Below, piece after piece: positions 29,811 to 42,251 of a stretch of 64,000 nt of DNA. The DNA is from Phytohabitans rumicis (GTDB lineage: Bacteria > Actinomycetota > Actinomycetes > Mycobacteriales > Micromonosporaceae): contig NZ_BLPG01000001.1 of NCBI RefSeq assembly GCF_011764445.1, forward strand, positions 2,728,001 through 2,792,000, written 5' to 3'. Below the pieces are notes generated by a model. The model was not told the origin of the DNA. It searched no databases and saw only the letters and a program-made list of their open reading frames with translations. The translations under genes and the position numbers were made by a program. Numbering within the stretch: position 1 is the first letter of the stretch; each line of letters starts with the position of its first letter.

Positions 29811-30137
29811 CGTCGATCAAGGTCTGGCTGCGTCGATCAAGGACTTCCGCGTCGATCAAGGGCTTGCTCGCCGATCAAGGACGAATGGTCGCGCTTTGAT
29901 CTCCAAACCACGGCCATATGCCCTTGATCGACGCAGAAGTCCTTGATCGACGCAGCCAGGCACGGACGGACGAGCAGGCCGGGACGGGCGGGGACAGGGC
30001 CGGACCGGGCGCGACAGACCCACGCGCGGCGGACGTCGATCAAGGGCTTGCTCGCCGATCAAGGGCATATGGCCGTGCTTTGATCTCCGATCCACGGCCA
30101 TATGCCCTTGATCGACGCAGAAGTCCTTGATCGACGC
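29811..30137. repeat. Large GATCAAGG repeat cluster with two 57-nt palindromes (copies 3 and 4)
   Basis: The cores are at 29873-29929 and 30057-30113. The second has perfect 21-nt arms (GATCAAGGGCATATGGCCGTG and its complement) around a conserved asymmetric centre CTTTGATCTCCGATC. At least seven further GATCAAGG half-units surround them. It fills most of the 510-nt space between two minus-strand genes, and several spurious reading frames cross it. I see no gene in it. Confidence 0.88.
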
Positions 30138-30208
30138 GTGTAGCAGGGCGCGGGCGGCAGGGCGCGGGCAGCAGGGCGCGCGCGGGGGCCCGGGGTGGGC
30201 GAGCGAGG

Positions 30209-30541
30209 TTAGGCGGCGAGGGATTGGACGACCAGGTCGTCGCGGCCCAGGGCGCGGGCGATCTCGTTGACCACCCGCTGGTCGGCGGTGAGGGAGCGAG
30301 CCGGCAGGCGGTCGCTGCGGCTCTCCCGGCGCAACACGAAGTAATGGACGGCCGCTCGTACGCGGGCCCGGTCGGCGGCACTGGCCCGGGTGGTGCTGAC
30401 GATCAGCTCACGGAGGCTGGTGGCGAGCCGCTCGGCCAACGTCAGGTCATGGCCGGTCCGGCCGGACAGCCGCAACAGCACCAGGTGGCGCTCCACCTGG
30501 TGTACGAGTACGTCCGTATCGTGCTGAAATCCACGCATCAC
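30209..30541 (-). CDS. Conserved-looking small hypothetical protein
   Basis: A 110-aa predicted soluble, helical protein (QHDTDVLVHQVERHLVLLRL; LAERLATSLRELIVSTTRAS; VRAAVHYFVLRRESR). I do not recognise a named family. AGGGGGA precedes the ATG pair (30541/30538), and codon use looks coding. It is divergent from the Lhr helicase gene, sharing a 155-nt upstream region with it. Confidence 0.65.
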   Translation of the reverse strand: MMRGFQHDTDVLVHQVERHLVLLRLSGRTGHDLTLAERLATSLRELIVSTTRASAADRARVRAAVHYFVLRRESRSDRLPARSLTADQRVVNEIARALGRDDLVVQSLAA

Positions 30542-30696
30542 ACCAGTTCCCCCTCAGCACTGTCCTGGCGTTGCCGGCGAAGCTACTAGATTTCGTGCAA
30601 TACCGGCAAGTGCGTATGTCGTACCAATTGCCTCATCAGTCGCAGTGGTGCGCGACGCCATCGGTTGTGTCGTACCCGGAAGGCAAGATTGGACGC

Positions 30697-35129
<4,433 letters not shown>

Positions 35130-35196
35130 CCTCGGCCGGCTTCCGTGCCACGCCGAAGGGCCTCCGCCTACGCGGCTAGGCATGACCCCGTCAGCG

Positions 35197-35616
35197 TTAG
35201 GTCGGCTCCGGGAGCAGTGTGAATGCCTCGACGTGGGCTGGCCGCACGACAGTGAAGTGCCGCCGGTCCAGGGTGGCGATCTCGGTAACGCGGAGTCGCT
35301 CCGCGACGGTGACGACTGAGGCGTCCACCGCCCCGAGAGGCAGGTCGGCATAGCGGCGCACGAGTTCGGCCATGCGATATGCGTCGAGCGCCGTTATGGC
35401 AACCACATCCAGTTCGCTGCGCGCGACGGCGTCCAGAAAGGCCGCCTCGGCTTGTGGTCCCTGCGTGCTCTCCAACAGCCAGAACACCTCGGTGATAACC
35501 GGTGCGGGCACCATCAGCGGGCCGGGATGCGAGCGCAGCAGCGCGGCGCATGACTCGTGATGCGCATCCTTCGCGTTGATGGCCGCGACCAGCGGGCCGG
35601 TGTCAACGACGATCAC
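35197..35616 (-). CDS. vapC: PIN-domain toxin (VapC-type ribonuclease)
   Basis: A 139-aa metal-dependent RNase toxin. PIN acidic residues are visible: Asp5 in VVDTGPLVAAIN, Glu in ITEVFWLLES (about 43), and the Asp pair region LPLGAVDASVVTVAERL with IATLDRRHF. It overlaps the upstream antitoxin by 4 nt (ATGA), the usual vapBC arrangement. The RNA target cannot be read from sequence. Confidence 0.9.
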   Translation of the reverse strand: MIVVDTGPLVAAINAKDAHHESCAALLRSHPGPLMVPAPVITEVFWLLESTQGPQAEAAFLDAVARSELDVVAITALDAYRMAELVRRYADLPLGAVDASVVTVAERLRVTEIATLDRRHFTVVRPAHVEAFTLLPEPT

Positions 35617-35846
35617 GCGGCGTCGTTGAACCTGGCTCGGATGATCTCCTCGGACCGCTCGGCGAGATCGCTCGGCCCGTCAGTAACCTGGCCGACGAAG
35701 GACAACCGCCGTGGCAGATCCTCGCCCCGCTCCTGGCCTGGGCGACCGGCCGCCGCGAACTGGCGCATGACGCCGCGGATGGCCTCCGCCTGCTCAGGAG
35801 TCAGGCGGTCCAACATCTCGTGAAGATCCGCGTACGGCACCTGCAT
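35613..35846 (-). CDS. vapB: VapB-like antitoxin
   Basis: A 77-aa protein directly upstream of and overlapping vapC. It opens MQVPYADLHEMLDRLTPEQ, a helical segment, and ends LAERSEEIIRARFNDAA, a toxin-wrapping type of tail. GGAGGA lies just before ATG 35846. The DNA-binding fold is not obvious by eye; assignment rests mainly on size, order and overlap. Confidence 0.82.
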   Translation of the reverse strand: MQVPYADLHEMLDRLTPEQAEAIRGVMRQFAAAGRPGQERGEDLPRRLSFVGQVTDGPSDLAERSEEIIRARFNDAA

Positions 35847-35899
35847 TCCTCCATCGTAGGCGAGCGCATTCCACTGGGGCCGCCCCGAGATTGGACAGT

Positions 35900-36397
35900 T
35901 TACTCCAAACGGACGAGGAGTTGGTCGCCGAGTGGCCAGGGGCCGTGGCCGCTGGCGGTGTTCAGGTGGCCGACGTCGCCGGCGTCGACGAACTCGGCGC
36001 CCCAACCGGCCGCGTACGCCTGGGCGCGCTCGAAGGACATGTGCTCGTCGTTGCGGCTGCCGACCACGATGCTCCGGAACGGCAGCGGCTGGAAGGGTTC
36101 CGCCCACTCGGGCACGTCGGGCGGGACGGTCAGGAGGGCCGCCCGCACCGGGCGGGTCTCGTGCGACGCGGCCCAGCGTGCCACCGTGAGGCAGCCCAGC
36201 GACGTCGCGACCAGGATCGCCGGCTCGGCGGCCGCGTTGACGGCGGCGTCGAGCGCGGCGACCCGGTCGTCCAGGTCGGTGTCCGGCGTCGTGCGGCGGC
36301 GCACCCACACGTACTCGGGATGGTCCTGCGCCCACAGCGTCATCCAGTGGTCGGGCCCGGCCGGACTCCGGCCGGGCACCAGCAGCACACGGGTCAT
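35900..36397 (-). CDS. RBBP9/YdeN-family alpha/beta hydrolase
   Basis: A 165-aa small serine hydrolase. VLLVPGRSPAGPDHWMTLW at the N terminus is the family signature. The nucleophile elbow is ATSLGCLTV (Ser about 66). The DEHMSFERAQAYA segment contains the acid and GDVGHLNTASGHGPWPLG the catalytic His. The natural substrate of this family in bacteria is unknown. It is co-directional with, and 9 nt downstream of, the CU044_5270 gene. Confidence 0.9.
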   Translation of the reverse strand: MTRVLLVPGRSPAGPDHWMTLWAQDHPEYVWVRRRTTPDTDLDDRVAALDAAVNAAAEPAILVATSLGCLTVARWAASHETRPVRAALLTVPPDVPEWAEPFQPLPFRSIVVGSRNDEHMSFERAQAYAAGWGAEFVDAGDVGHLNTASGHGPWPLGDQLLVRLE

Positions 36398-36406
36398 CGA
36401 TGGACC

Positions 36407-37420
36407 CTACGGGAACGTCGGCGCGGTGGGTGTCTCGTCGGTCCATTCGCGGATGGTGGTGAGCATCTCCCCGTCCGCCTGGATGGGGCGGGCGCGCGCA
36501 CCCGGCTGGGGGTTCGTGAGGATGGTCAAGATCTGGTACGACTTCGGGTCGACGATCAGCTGGGTCACCTCCTTGCTGCCCTCGCGGACGATGCAGACCC
36601 CGGTCCGGCCCTGGCTGTCGGTGGCGATCCGCGCGATCCGCACGTTCTTCAGGGTCGCCAGCAGCCGGTACGCGGCGGCGCGCTGGGGCGGCGACGCGGG
36701 CGATCGGGCGAGCAGGCCGGCGCTCGCCTCGAACACGTACCCTTCGGTCCCGTCCGGGGTCAGGTGGCCGACGTCGCTGCCCAGTTTCCGCGCCTTCGCC
36801 TCCAGGACGGTCCGCAGCGCCTGCGGCTCCGTGGGCAGCTGGCGTACCTCGGCGAGGCTGAACTCGGCCTCGGCACCGAAGCCGCCGAAGTCCGTCTTGT
36901 CGAAATCGGTGGCGCGGACCTGCTTGCCGTCCTTGTACTCCAGGGTTCCCCACCAGTTGCCGTCCCGTGGATCGGCCGCCTCCCACTGGTCGACGATCCG
37001 CCAGCGAAAGTCGGTGGGCGTTCCGGAGGGCCCGCTCCGCCTCTCCGGGGTCTTCATCAGCCAGCGCACGTGCCAGTACCGGCCGGACGTGGCCGGCTCC
37101 TTCTCGGCCTGGGTCGCGGCGGCTAGGAGGAACTCCTGGGCGTTGGCCGGTGCCGCGGTCGTCACCTGCGCACCGGGCGGGCCCTGGTCCGTCGACGGCG
37201 CCGGTCCGCCCAGGCCGACGACCATCGCGACGGCCGCGGCGGTGGCGACCAGCCCGGTGCCGGCCAGGGGCCAGCGGAGGATCGCCCAGGCCGATCGGGG
37301 GGCGCGCGTGGCCGTACGCGAAGCCTGGATCTCTTGCCGCAGGCGCGCGCGGGCGGCGGCCTGGCTGTCGGTTTCGGGGTCCACCGAGAGGACCGCGCGG
37401 ATCATGTTGAGGTCATCCAT
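36407..37420 (-). CDS. CU044_5270-family membrane protein, ECF sigma partner
   Basis: A 337-aa protein. The N-terminal cytoplasmic segment MDDLNMIRAVLSVDPETDSQAAARAR precedes a single transmembrane helix (WPLAGTGLVATAAAVAMVVGLGG, about 50-72). An extracytoplasmic domain of about 265 residues follows, with WHVRWLMKTPE and GRTGVCIVREGSKEV. Genes of this type regularly follow ECF sigma factors in actinomycetes and are thought to act as anti-sigma or sensor partners. The gene starts 20 nt after the sigma gene. No zinc-finger motif is seen, so the mode of sigma control is unclear. Confidence 0.85.
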   Translation of the reverse strand: MDDLNMIRAVLSVDPETDSQAAARARLRQEIQASRTATRAPRSAWAILRWPLAGTGLVATAAAVAMVVGLGGPAPSTDQGPPGAQVTTAAPANAQEFLLAAATQAEKEPATSGRYWHVRWLMKTPERRSGPSGTPTDFRWRIVDQWEAADPRDGNWWGTLEYKDGKQVRATDFDKTDFGGFGAEAEFSLAEVRQLPTEPQALRTVLEAKARKLGSDVGHLTPDGTEGYVFEASAGLLARSPASPPQRAAAYRLLATLKNVRIARIATDSQGRTGVCIVREGSKEVTQLIVDPKSYQILTILTNPQPGARARPIQADGEMLTTIREWTDETPTAPTFP

Positions 37421-37440
37421 GACGCATGTGTCCCTTGTGC

Positions 37441-38037
37441 TCAGTCGGGGAGGGTGGGGTCGACGCCCAGCGCGGCACGGACCTTGCGGCGTACGCGGTT
37501 GAGGCGGGAGCAGACGGTGCCGTAGGGGATGTCGAGCGCGGCGGCGATCTCGTGGTGGTCGAGCCCGCCGAGCGCCATGAGCAGCAGGACGTCCCGGTCG
37601 CGTGCGGGCAGCTCGGCGAGGGCGGCGGCCAGCTCGCCGCGGATGCGCTCCGCGCTGAGGCGGACGACCACGCGCTCGTCGTGCCCGGCGTCGACCGGGT
37701 CGGCGGGGACGCGGACCATCGCGTTGAAGCGGCGTTCCTCGTCGCGGTGGTGCCGGCGGATGAGGTTCGTGGCGATGCCGTACAGCCAGGCGCGGACGTG
37801 CCCGCCCGACGGCCCGCCGTCGAAGTCTCGCCGCCCGCGAAAGCCGATGAGGAACGTCTCCGACGCCACGTCGTCGGCCGCGGCGGCACCGAGGCGGCCG
37901 CGGGCGTACCGGTGGATCTCCGGGTAGTAGCGGTCGAAGAGCGCCTCGAAGCGTTCCGGGTCCGCGCGCGACTCGACCAGGACGGCGAGGTCGTCGGCGC
38001 GCCGGACGTCCCGGTCAGCCTCCGGCGGCGCGTTCAC
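37441..38037 (-). CDS. ECF-family RNA polymerase sigma factor
   Basis: A 198-aa sigma-70-like factor. Region 2 is FEALFDRYYPEIHRYARGRLG...ADDVASETFLIGFRGRRDFD (about 30-70), with WLYGIATNLIRRHHR. Region 4 is LPARDRDVLLLMALGGLDHHEIAAALDIPYGTVCSRLNR (about 143-181). The annotated GTG 38037 has no ribosome binding site. A strong AGGAGG stands 7 nt before an ATG at 38054 that, as written, ends after six codons in a TGA overlapping the GTG. One missing base there would give a longer N terminus starting MNGHTQV. It precedes the CU044_5270 partner. The signal sensed is unknown. Confidence 0.9.
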   Translation of the reverse strand: MNAPPEADRDVRRADDLAVLVESRADPERFEALFDRYYPEIHRYARGRLGAAAADDVASETFLIGFRGRRDFDGGPSGGHVRAWLYGIATNLIRRHHRDEERRFNAMVRVPADPVDAGHDERVVVRLSAERIRGELAAALAELPARDRDVLLLMALGGLDHHEIAAALDIPYGTVCSRLNRVRRKVRAALGVDPTLPD

Positions 38038-38067
38038 CTGGTATGGCCGTTCATACGGTTACCTCCT
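38034..38067 (-). promoter_or_regulatory. Strong ribosome binding site and six-codon leader before the ECF sigma gene
   Basis: AGGAGG 7 nt upstream of ATG 38054. The short frame M-N-G-H-T-R stops at 38034 and overlaps the sigma GTG as GTGA. It is either a coupled leader peptide or the true start separated by a one-base assembly deletion. Confidence 0.5.
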
Positions 38068-38111
38068 CGCGGGGACTGTCAAGGAGGTATGCCCCAACCC
38101 GGGGATCCGCT

Positions 38112-39020
38112 TCACGGCAGCTGCGGTGCGACCTCCCCGGCGAGCAGGTCCAGGTGGTCCAGGTCGGACAGGTCGAGGATCTGCAGGAAGAACCGGGTCG
38201 CGCCGGCCTCGGCGTACCGGCCGATCTGGTCGACCACCTCGGCAGGCGTGCCGTAGATGCCGGGCGTCAGGCTGAGCCGCTCGGCGCGGGACTTTGCCTC
38301 GGCCGTCGTACGTCCACATGCGACGGTCTGGGCGGCGGAGAACACGATGGGCGCCTCCCGGCCGGCGGCCTCGCAGGCGGCGGTGACCCGCTCGTACGCC
38401 TGGCGCGTCTCGTCCAGCGCGCGGAACGGCACGTTGTACTCGTCGGCGTACCGGGCGGCCAGGGCGGGCGTCCGCTTGGGGCCGGCGCCCCCGACGATGA
38501 TCGGCGGGCCGGGCGTCTGCACCGGCTTGGGCAGCGCCGGCGAGTCGATCAGGTCGTAGTGGCGGCCGTGGAAGGTGAACCGCTCCCCCACCGGTGTGCC
38601 CCAGAGGCCGGTCACGATGGCCAGCTGCTCGGTCAGCCGGTCGAAGCGCTCCCCGACCGGCGGAAACGGGATGCCGTACGCGGTGTGCTCGGCCTCGAAC
38701 CAGCCGGCGCCAAGGCCAAGCTCGACCCGGCCGCCGCTCATCTGGTCGGCCTGCGCCACGGCGATCGCCAGCGGCCCGGGCAGCCGGAACGTCGCCGACG
38801 TGACCAGCGTGCCCAGCCGGATCCGGCTGGTCTGCACCGCGAGCGCGGCGATCGTCAGCCAGGCGTCGGTGGGGCCGGGCAACCCGTCACCGGACATCGC
38901 CAGAAAGTGGTCCGAACGGAAGAACCCGTCGAACCCGCACTCTTCGGCGCGCTGGGCGACCCGCCGCAGATCGTCGTGCGAGGCGCCTTCCTGGGGTTCC
39001 GTGAAGATACACAGCCGCAT
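38112..39020 (-). CDS. LLM-class F420-dependent oxidoreductase
   Basis: A 302-aa flavin/F420-dependent (luciferase-like) enzyme of the actinobacterial type. It starts MRLCIFTEPQEGASHDDLRRVAQRAE. Family blocks are DGFFRSDHFLAM, AWLTIAALAVQTSRIRLGTLVTS, QADQMSGGRVELGLGAGWFEAEHTAYGI and PPIIVGGAGPKRTPALAARYADEYN. I chose the ATG at 39020; upstream in-frame codons would overlap the divergent DUF62 gene. Substrate unknown. Confidence 0.9.
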   Translation of the reverse strand: MRLCIFTEPQEGASHDDLRRVAQRAEECGFDGFFRSDHFLAMSGDGLPGPTDAWLTIAALAVQTSRIRLGTLVTSATFRLPGPLAIAVAQADQMSGGRVELGLGAGWFEAEHTAYGIPFPPVGERFDRLTEQLAIVTGLWGTPVGERFTFHGRHYDLIDSPALPKPVQTPGPPIIVGGAGPKRTPALAARYADEYNVPFRALDETRQAYERVTAACEAAGREAPIVFSAAQTVACGRTTAEAKSRAERLSLTPGIYGTPAEVVDQIGRYAEAGATRFFLQILDLSDLDHLDLLAGEVAPQLP

Positions 39021-39080
39021 GCGCACAACCCTATCGGGCCCGCACCGACACGAATCGCGATCGACCGCTAACGTTCTGGC

Positions 39081-39866
39081 ATGGCCGCCTACGACTGGAT
39101 CTCGTTCACCACGGACTACGGGCTCTCCGACGGGTTCGTCGCCTCCTGCCACGGCGTGATCGCCAGACTGGCACCGGCGGTGCGGGTCATCGACGTCTCA
39201 CACGGAGTCGCCCCCGGCGACGTGGCGCGGGGCGCCGCCGTACTCGCGCAGACCGTCCCCCACCTGCCGCCCGCCGTACACGTGGCGGTGGTGGATCCGG
39301 GGGTCGGCACGGCCCGGCGGGGCGTGGCGGCACGGACGCCCGGCGGCCTCCTGGTCGGTCCGGACAATGGCCTGCTGCCGTGGGCGGCGGACGCGCTCGG
39401 CGGCGTCGAGGCGCTGGTCGAGCTGGCCAACCCGGACTGGTTCCTGACCGACGTGTCGCGCACGTTCCACGGCCGGGACATCTTCGCGCCGGTGGCGGCG
39501 CGGCTCGCGCGAGGCGCCGACCTCGCCGACGCCGGCCCCGGCGCGGACCCCGCCTCCCTGGTACGCCTGCCGGAGCCGGTCGTCGCGGTCGGCGACGGCT
39601 GGCTGGAGGCGGAGGTGCTGACCATCGACCGGTTCGGCAACGTGCAGCTCGCCGCGACCGGGCAGGCCCTCGACGGGCTCGGGGCCAACATGCGGGTCGG
39701 CGGCGTACGGGCGATCCGCGGCACCACGTTCGCGGAGGCGAAGCCCGGCGGGCTCGTCGTGTACGTCGACTCGGCCGGCCGCGCGGCGGTCGCGGTCAAC
39801 GGCGGCCGGGCCGCGGTCGTGCTGTCCGTGGTGCCCGGCGACGTGGTCCGGATCGCGGCTAGCTGA
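39081..39866 (+). CDS. SAM hydroxide adenosyltransferase (DUF62 family)
   Basis: A 261-aa member of the chlorinase/fluorinase fold that in most bacteria hydrolyses S-adenosylmethionine to adenosine and methionine. Motifs: ISFTTDYGLSDGFVASCHGVI, VIDVSHGVAPGDVARGAAVL, VVDPGVGTARRGVAARTPGG, LVGPDNGLL and FHGRDIFAPVAA. Nothing suggests the extra loop of true fluorinases. Its end overlaps the convergent GNAT-like gene by 8 nt. Confidence 0.92.
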   Translation: MAAYDWISFTTDYGLSDGFVASCHGVIARLAPAVRVIDVSHGVAPGDVARGAAVLAQTVPHLPPAVHVAVVDPGVGTARRGVAARTPGGLLVGPDNGLLPWAADALGGVEALVELANPDWFLTDVSRTFHGRDIFAPVAARLARGADLADAGPGADPASLVRLPEPVVAVGDGWLEAEVLTIDRFGNVQLAATGQALDGLGANMRVGGVRAIRGTTFAEAKPGGLVVYVDSAGRAAVAVNGGRAAVVLSVVPGDVVRIAAS

Positions 39867-40608
39867 GCGGGTGGTGCACCCAGACGTTCGGCTCGACGTA
39901 GACCGCGTGGTCCTGCGCCATGTCGCAGTGCACCGGGTTGAGCGCCTGCGGCACGCGCACCGGGCCGCTCGTGTCGAACGGCAGCCCGGTCCACTCCCGC
40001 CACCGGGCCAGCCGGGCGGGAAACACCATGCTGGTGTGCGCCACGTTGACGATCCGCCCGCCGGCCCGTACGTGCACGCGCAGCCACGGGTCGACGGGTA
40101 GGCCGTCGTCGCGGGTCCACGTGACGTACTCCTCGATCGGCACGTCCGGGTGCTCGTGCTTGCCGCTGGGGCGGACCGGGGCGACGAGGTCCGCGAACTT
40201 GTGGCGGGCGGCGTTGGTGCGCATCGCGGCGAGCATCTGGGCGGACAGGCCGGAGCCGCGGATGTCCGGCCGGATGAGGATCTCGATCGCGGACACGATG
40301 GTCGGCGTCGCGCCGCCCAGCCGGTCGTACGCGGACGCCCGAACCGCCCAGTCCCAGCCGCCGTCGGGCATGCCGTCCGCCGGGTCGCCCTCCCAGAAGA
40401 TCGGGACGGAATGGCCCTTCGCGACAGGTTGCCCGGCCTCGTGGTCGAAGGCGATGAGCGTAAATTCCGGGTACGCCGACAGGAAGTAGCCGTAGTAGAG
40501 CCGCGCCGTCGGGTCGTTGGACATGAAGGTCGGCCAGAACCCGTCGAGCTGGCCGACCATGGTGCCCCAGTCCGGCCGGTCCGCCACCGTGCAGATCTCG
40601 ATGTCCAC
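39859..40608 (-). CDS. GNAT-like acetyltransferase family protein
   Basis: A 249-aa protein with a GNAT-like core: EFTLIAFDHEAGQPVAKGHSVPIFW, then ILIRPDIRGSGLSAQMLAAMRTNA (acetyl-CoA-type RGxGL loop, about 112-135). The substrate is unknown. The C-terminal third (WTRDDGLPVDPWLRVHVRAGGRI...) is conserved-looking but unassigned. It is divergent from nei with only 34 nt between the start codons. Confidence 0.78.
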   Translation of the reverse strand: MDIEICTVADRPDWGTMVGQLDGFWPTFMSNDPTARLYYGYFLSAYPEFTLIAFDHEAGQPVAKGHSVPIFWEGDPADGMPDGGWDWAVRASAYDRLGGATPTIVSAIEILIRPDIRGSGLSAQMLAAMRTNAARHKFADLVAPVRPSGKHEHPDVPIEEYVTWTRDDGLPVDPWLRVHVRAGGRIVNVAHTSMVFPARLARWREWTGLPFDTSGPVRVPQALNPVHCDMAQDHAVYVEPNVWVHHPLS

Positions 40609-40642
40609 GTGCTCATGTTAGGAACTGCGGGAGGATTACCGG

Positions 40643-41437
40643 GTGCCCGAGGGTGACACCGTCTGGAATACCGCCCGTGCGCTGCACCGCGCGCTGGCCG
40701 GTGGGCACCTGACCGCCACCGATTTCCGGGTGCCGCAGCTGGCCACCACCGACCTGTCCGGCTGGACCGTGCTCGAATCCGCCTGCCGCGGCAAGCACCT
40801 CCTGCTGCGCGTGCGCCACCCGGACGGGGCGCGGCGGCTGACGCTCCACTCGCACCTGCGGATGGACGGCGCGTGGCGGGCGTACGCGCCGGGCGAGCGC
40901 TGGGCCGCCCGCCCCGCCCACCTGATCCGCGCCGTGCTGCGCACCGCCGACGCGGTGGCGGTCGGCTACCACCTGCACGAGTTGGCGCTGCTCCCGACCG
41001 AAGACGAGGAGACGCTGGTGGGGCACCTGGGGCCGGACCTGCTCGGCCCGGACTGGGATCCGGCCGAGGCGGTCAGCCGGCTCGCCGCACGCCCGGACAC
41101 CGCGATCGCCGAGGCGCTGCTCGACCAGACCAACCTCGCCGGCATCGGCAACCTCTACAAGTGCGAGGTGCTCTTCCTCCGCGGCGTCAGCCCGTGGGCC
41201 CCGATGCGCGACGTCCCGGACCTGCCCGCGCTGGTCGCGCTCGCGCACAAGCTCCTGGCCGCCAACCGCGGCCGCTGGACGCAGACCACGACGGGCTCAC
41301 TTCGCAAGACCGAGACCACCTACGTGTACGGCCGCCGCGCGCAGCCCTGTCGCCGCTGCGGCACGGCGATCCGCAAAGTGGAACAGGCGGACCGGGTCAC
41401 CTACTGGTGCCCGGTCTGCCAGCCTTCTACCAGTTGA
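40643..41437 (+). CDS. nei: Fpg/Nei-family DNA glycosylase
   Basis: A 264-aa base-excision repair bifunctional glycosylase/AP lyase acting on oxidised pyrimidines. Catalytic Pro2 and Glu3 are in MPEGDTVWNTARAL. The helix-two-turn-helix region is EALLDQTNLAGIGNLYKCE. The C-terminal zinc finger is CRRCGTAIRKVEQADRVTYW followed by CPVC. The GTG start gives the required N-terminal Pro after processing. It overlaps the convergent downstream gene by 37 nt. Confidence 0.94.
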   Translation: MPEGDTVWNTARALHRALAGGHLTATDFRVPQLATTDLSGWTVLESACRGKHLLLRVRHPDGARRLTLHSHLRMDGAWRAYAPGERWAARPAHLIRAVLRTADAVAVGYHLHELALLPTEDEETLVGHLGPDLLGPDWDPAEAVSRLAARPDTAIAEALLDQTNLAGIGNLYKCEVLFLRGVSPWAPMRDVPDLPALVALAHKLLAANRGRWTQTTTGSLRKTETTYVYGRRAQPCRRCGTAIRKVEQADRVTYWCPVCQPSTS

Positions 41438-42144
41438 GTCGCGCCGGGCAGGTCCGCCGGGAGGGCGACGATCCGCGCCTGGTCCGCCAGCGCCGCGCGG
41501 AGCGGGGCGGCGCCGTCCTGCCGTACCAGGGCGACCAGCCGGCCGGGCGCGAGCCGCGCCACCTGCGTGTCCAGGGGAAAGGCCGCGGGCGTGCGGGCGC
41601 CGGCCTCCAGCAGCGCGGCCACCGCCTCCCACCCGTGGTGGTGCACCACCAGCAGGGCCAGCCCGTCGTGCGGGTGGCTGTACAGCTCGGCGACCCGGGC
41701 GCGCAGGTGCGCGGGCGTGGGCGGGTCGGGGCAGAAGCGGACCCGGGCCGGGGCGAGCGCCACGCCGGCCCACGCCTCGACCACCGCCCGTACGGCCGGG
41801 GACGGCGGGTCCCCGTCGTGCAGCGCCGCCAGGTCGTCCAGCGCCGCCCGGATGCCGTGCCCGGACTCCGCCCGCTCCCGCCCGAGCTGCGCGTACGCCG
41901 GTCCGGCCGCCCGACCCTCCGTCAGTGATCGGGTGACCGCGTCCACCGCCGGCGTCCACCACTCGTCCGGCGCCCAGCCGCGTTCGCCGGTCGCGGCCCG
42001 CCAGGCGTCCCGGAGCGCGGCGGCGTCCGTCCGGTAGCGGTAGGTCGTCCGGGCCCGCCGTTCCGCCGCCTTGGCCGTCAACCATCGCTCGTCGTCCATC
42101 ATGACCTCACCTCCACCACGACGACTGGTCAGCCGCTCGGTCAT
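41401..42144 (-). CDS. Hypothetical protein, unrecognised family
   Basis: A 247-aa soluble protein with no signal or membrane segment. It is rich in Ala and Arg, mostly helical N-terminally (AAERRARTTYRYRTDAAALR), with Trp-containing ERGWAPDEWWTPAVDAV in the middle and HDGLALLVVHHHGWEAVAALLE toward the end. The start could be at the internal MMDDERW (42102/42099), which has GGAGGTGA nearby and is arguably better than 42144. It is convergent with nei and divergent from the fused sigma factor. Confidence 0.7.
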   Translation of the reverse strand: MTERLTSRRGGGEVMMDDERWLTAKAAERRARTTYRYRTDAAALRDAWRAATGERGWAPDEWWTPAVDAVTRSLTEGRAAGPAYAQLGRERAESGHGIRAALDDLAALHDGDPPSPAVRAVVEAWAGVALAPARVRFCPDPPTPAHLRARVAELYSHPHDGLALLVVHHHGWEAVAALLEAGARTPAAFPLDTQVARLAPGRLVALVRQDGAAPLRAALADQARIVALPADLPGATQLVEGWQTGHQ

Positions 42145-42251
42145 GACGCGGATTTCCGGGACGGATTTATCAGGACAACTCGGACGTGGGCGTCACAGCT
42201 CCACCGCTCGGCCGTTGGCTTCAGTGGTTTCCCCCGACCGGTGGCAGGACG

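Noticed and set aside
29837-30101. Short open frames crossing the repeat cluster (text such as SIKDFCVDQGHM)
   Set aside because: They are translations of the GATCAAGG repeats in several frames on both strands, with no start context.
29811-30137. Possible CRISPR array from repeated GATCAAGG units
   Set aside because: Units are inverted as well as direct, spacing is irregular, the would-be spacers are themselves repeats, and no cas gene is nearby.
39081-39866. Fluorinase or chlorinase making a halogenated metabolite
   Set aside because: The sequence fits the common SAM hydrolase (DUF62) type, and no biosynthetic genes surround it.
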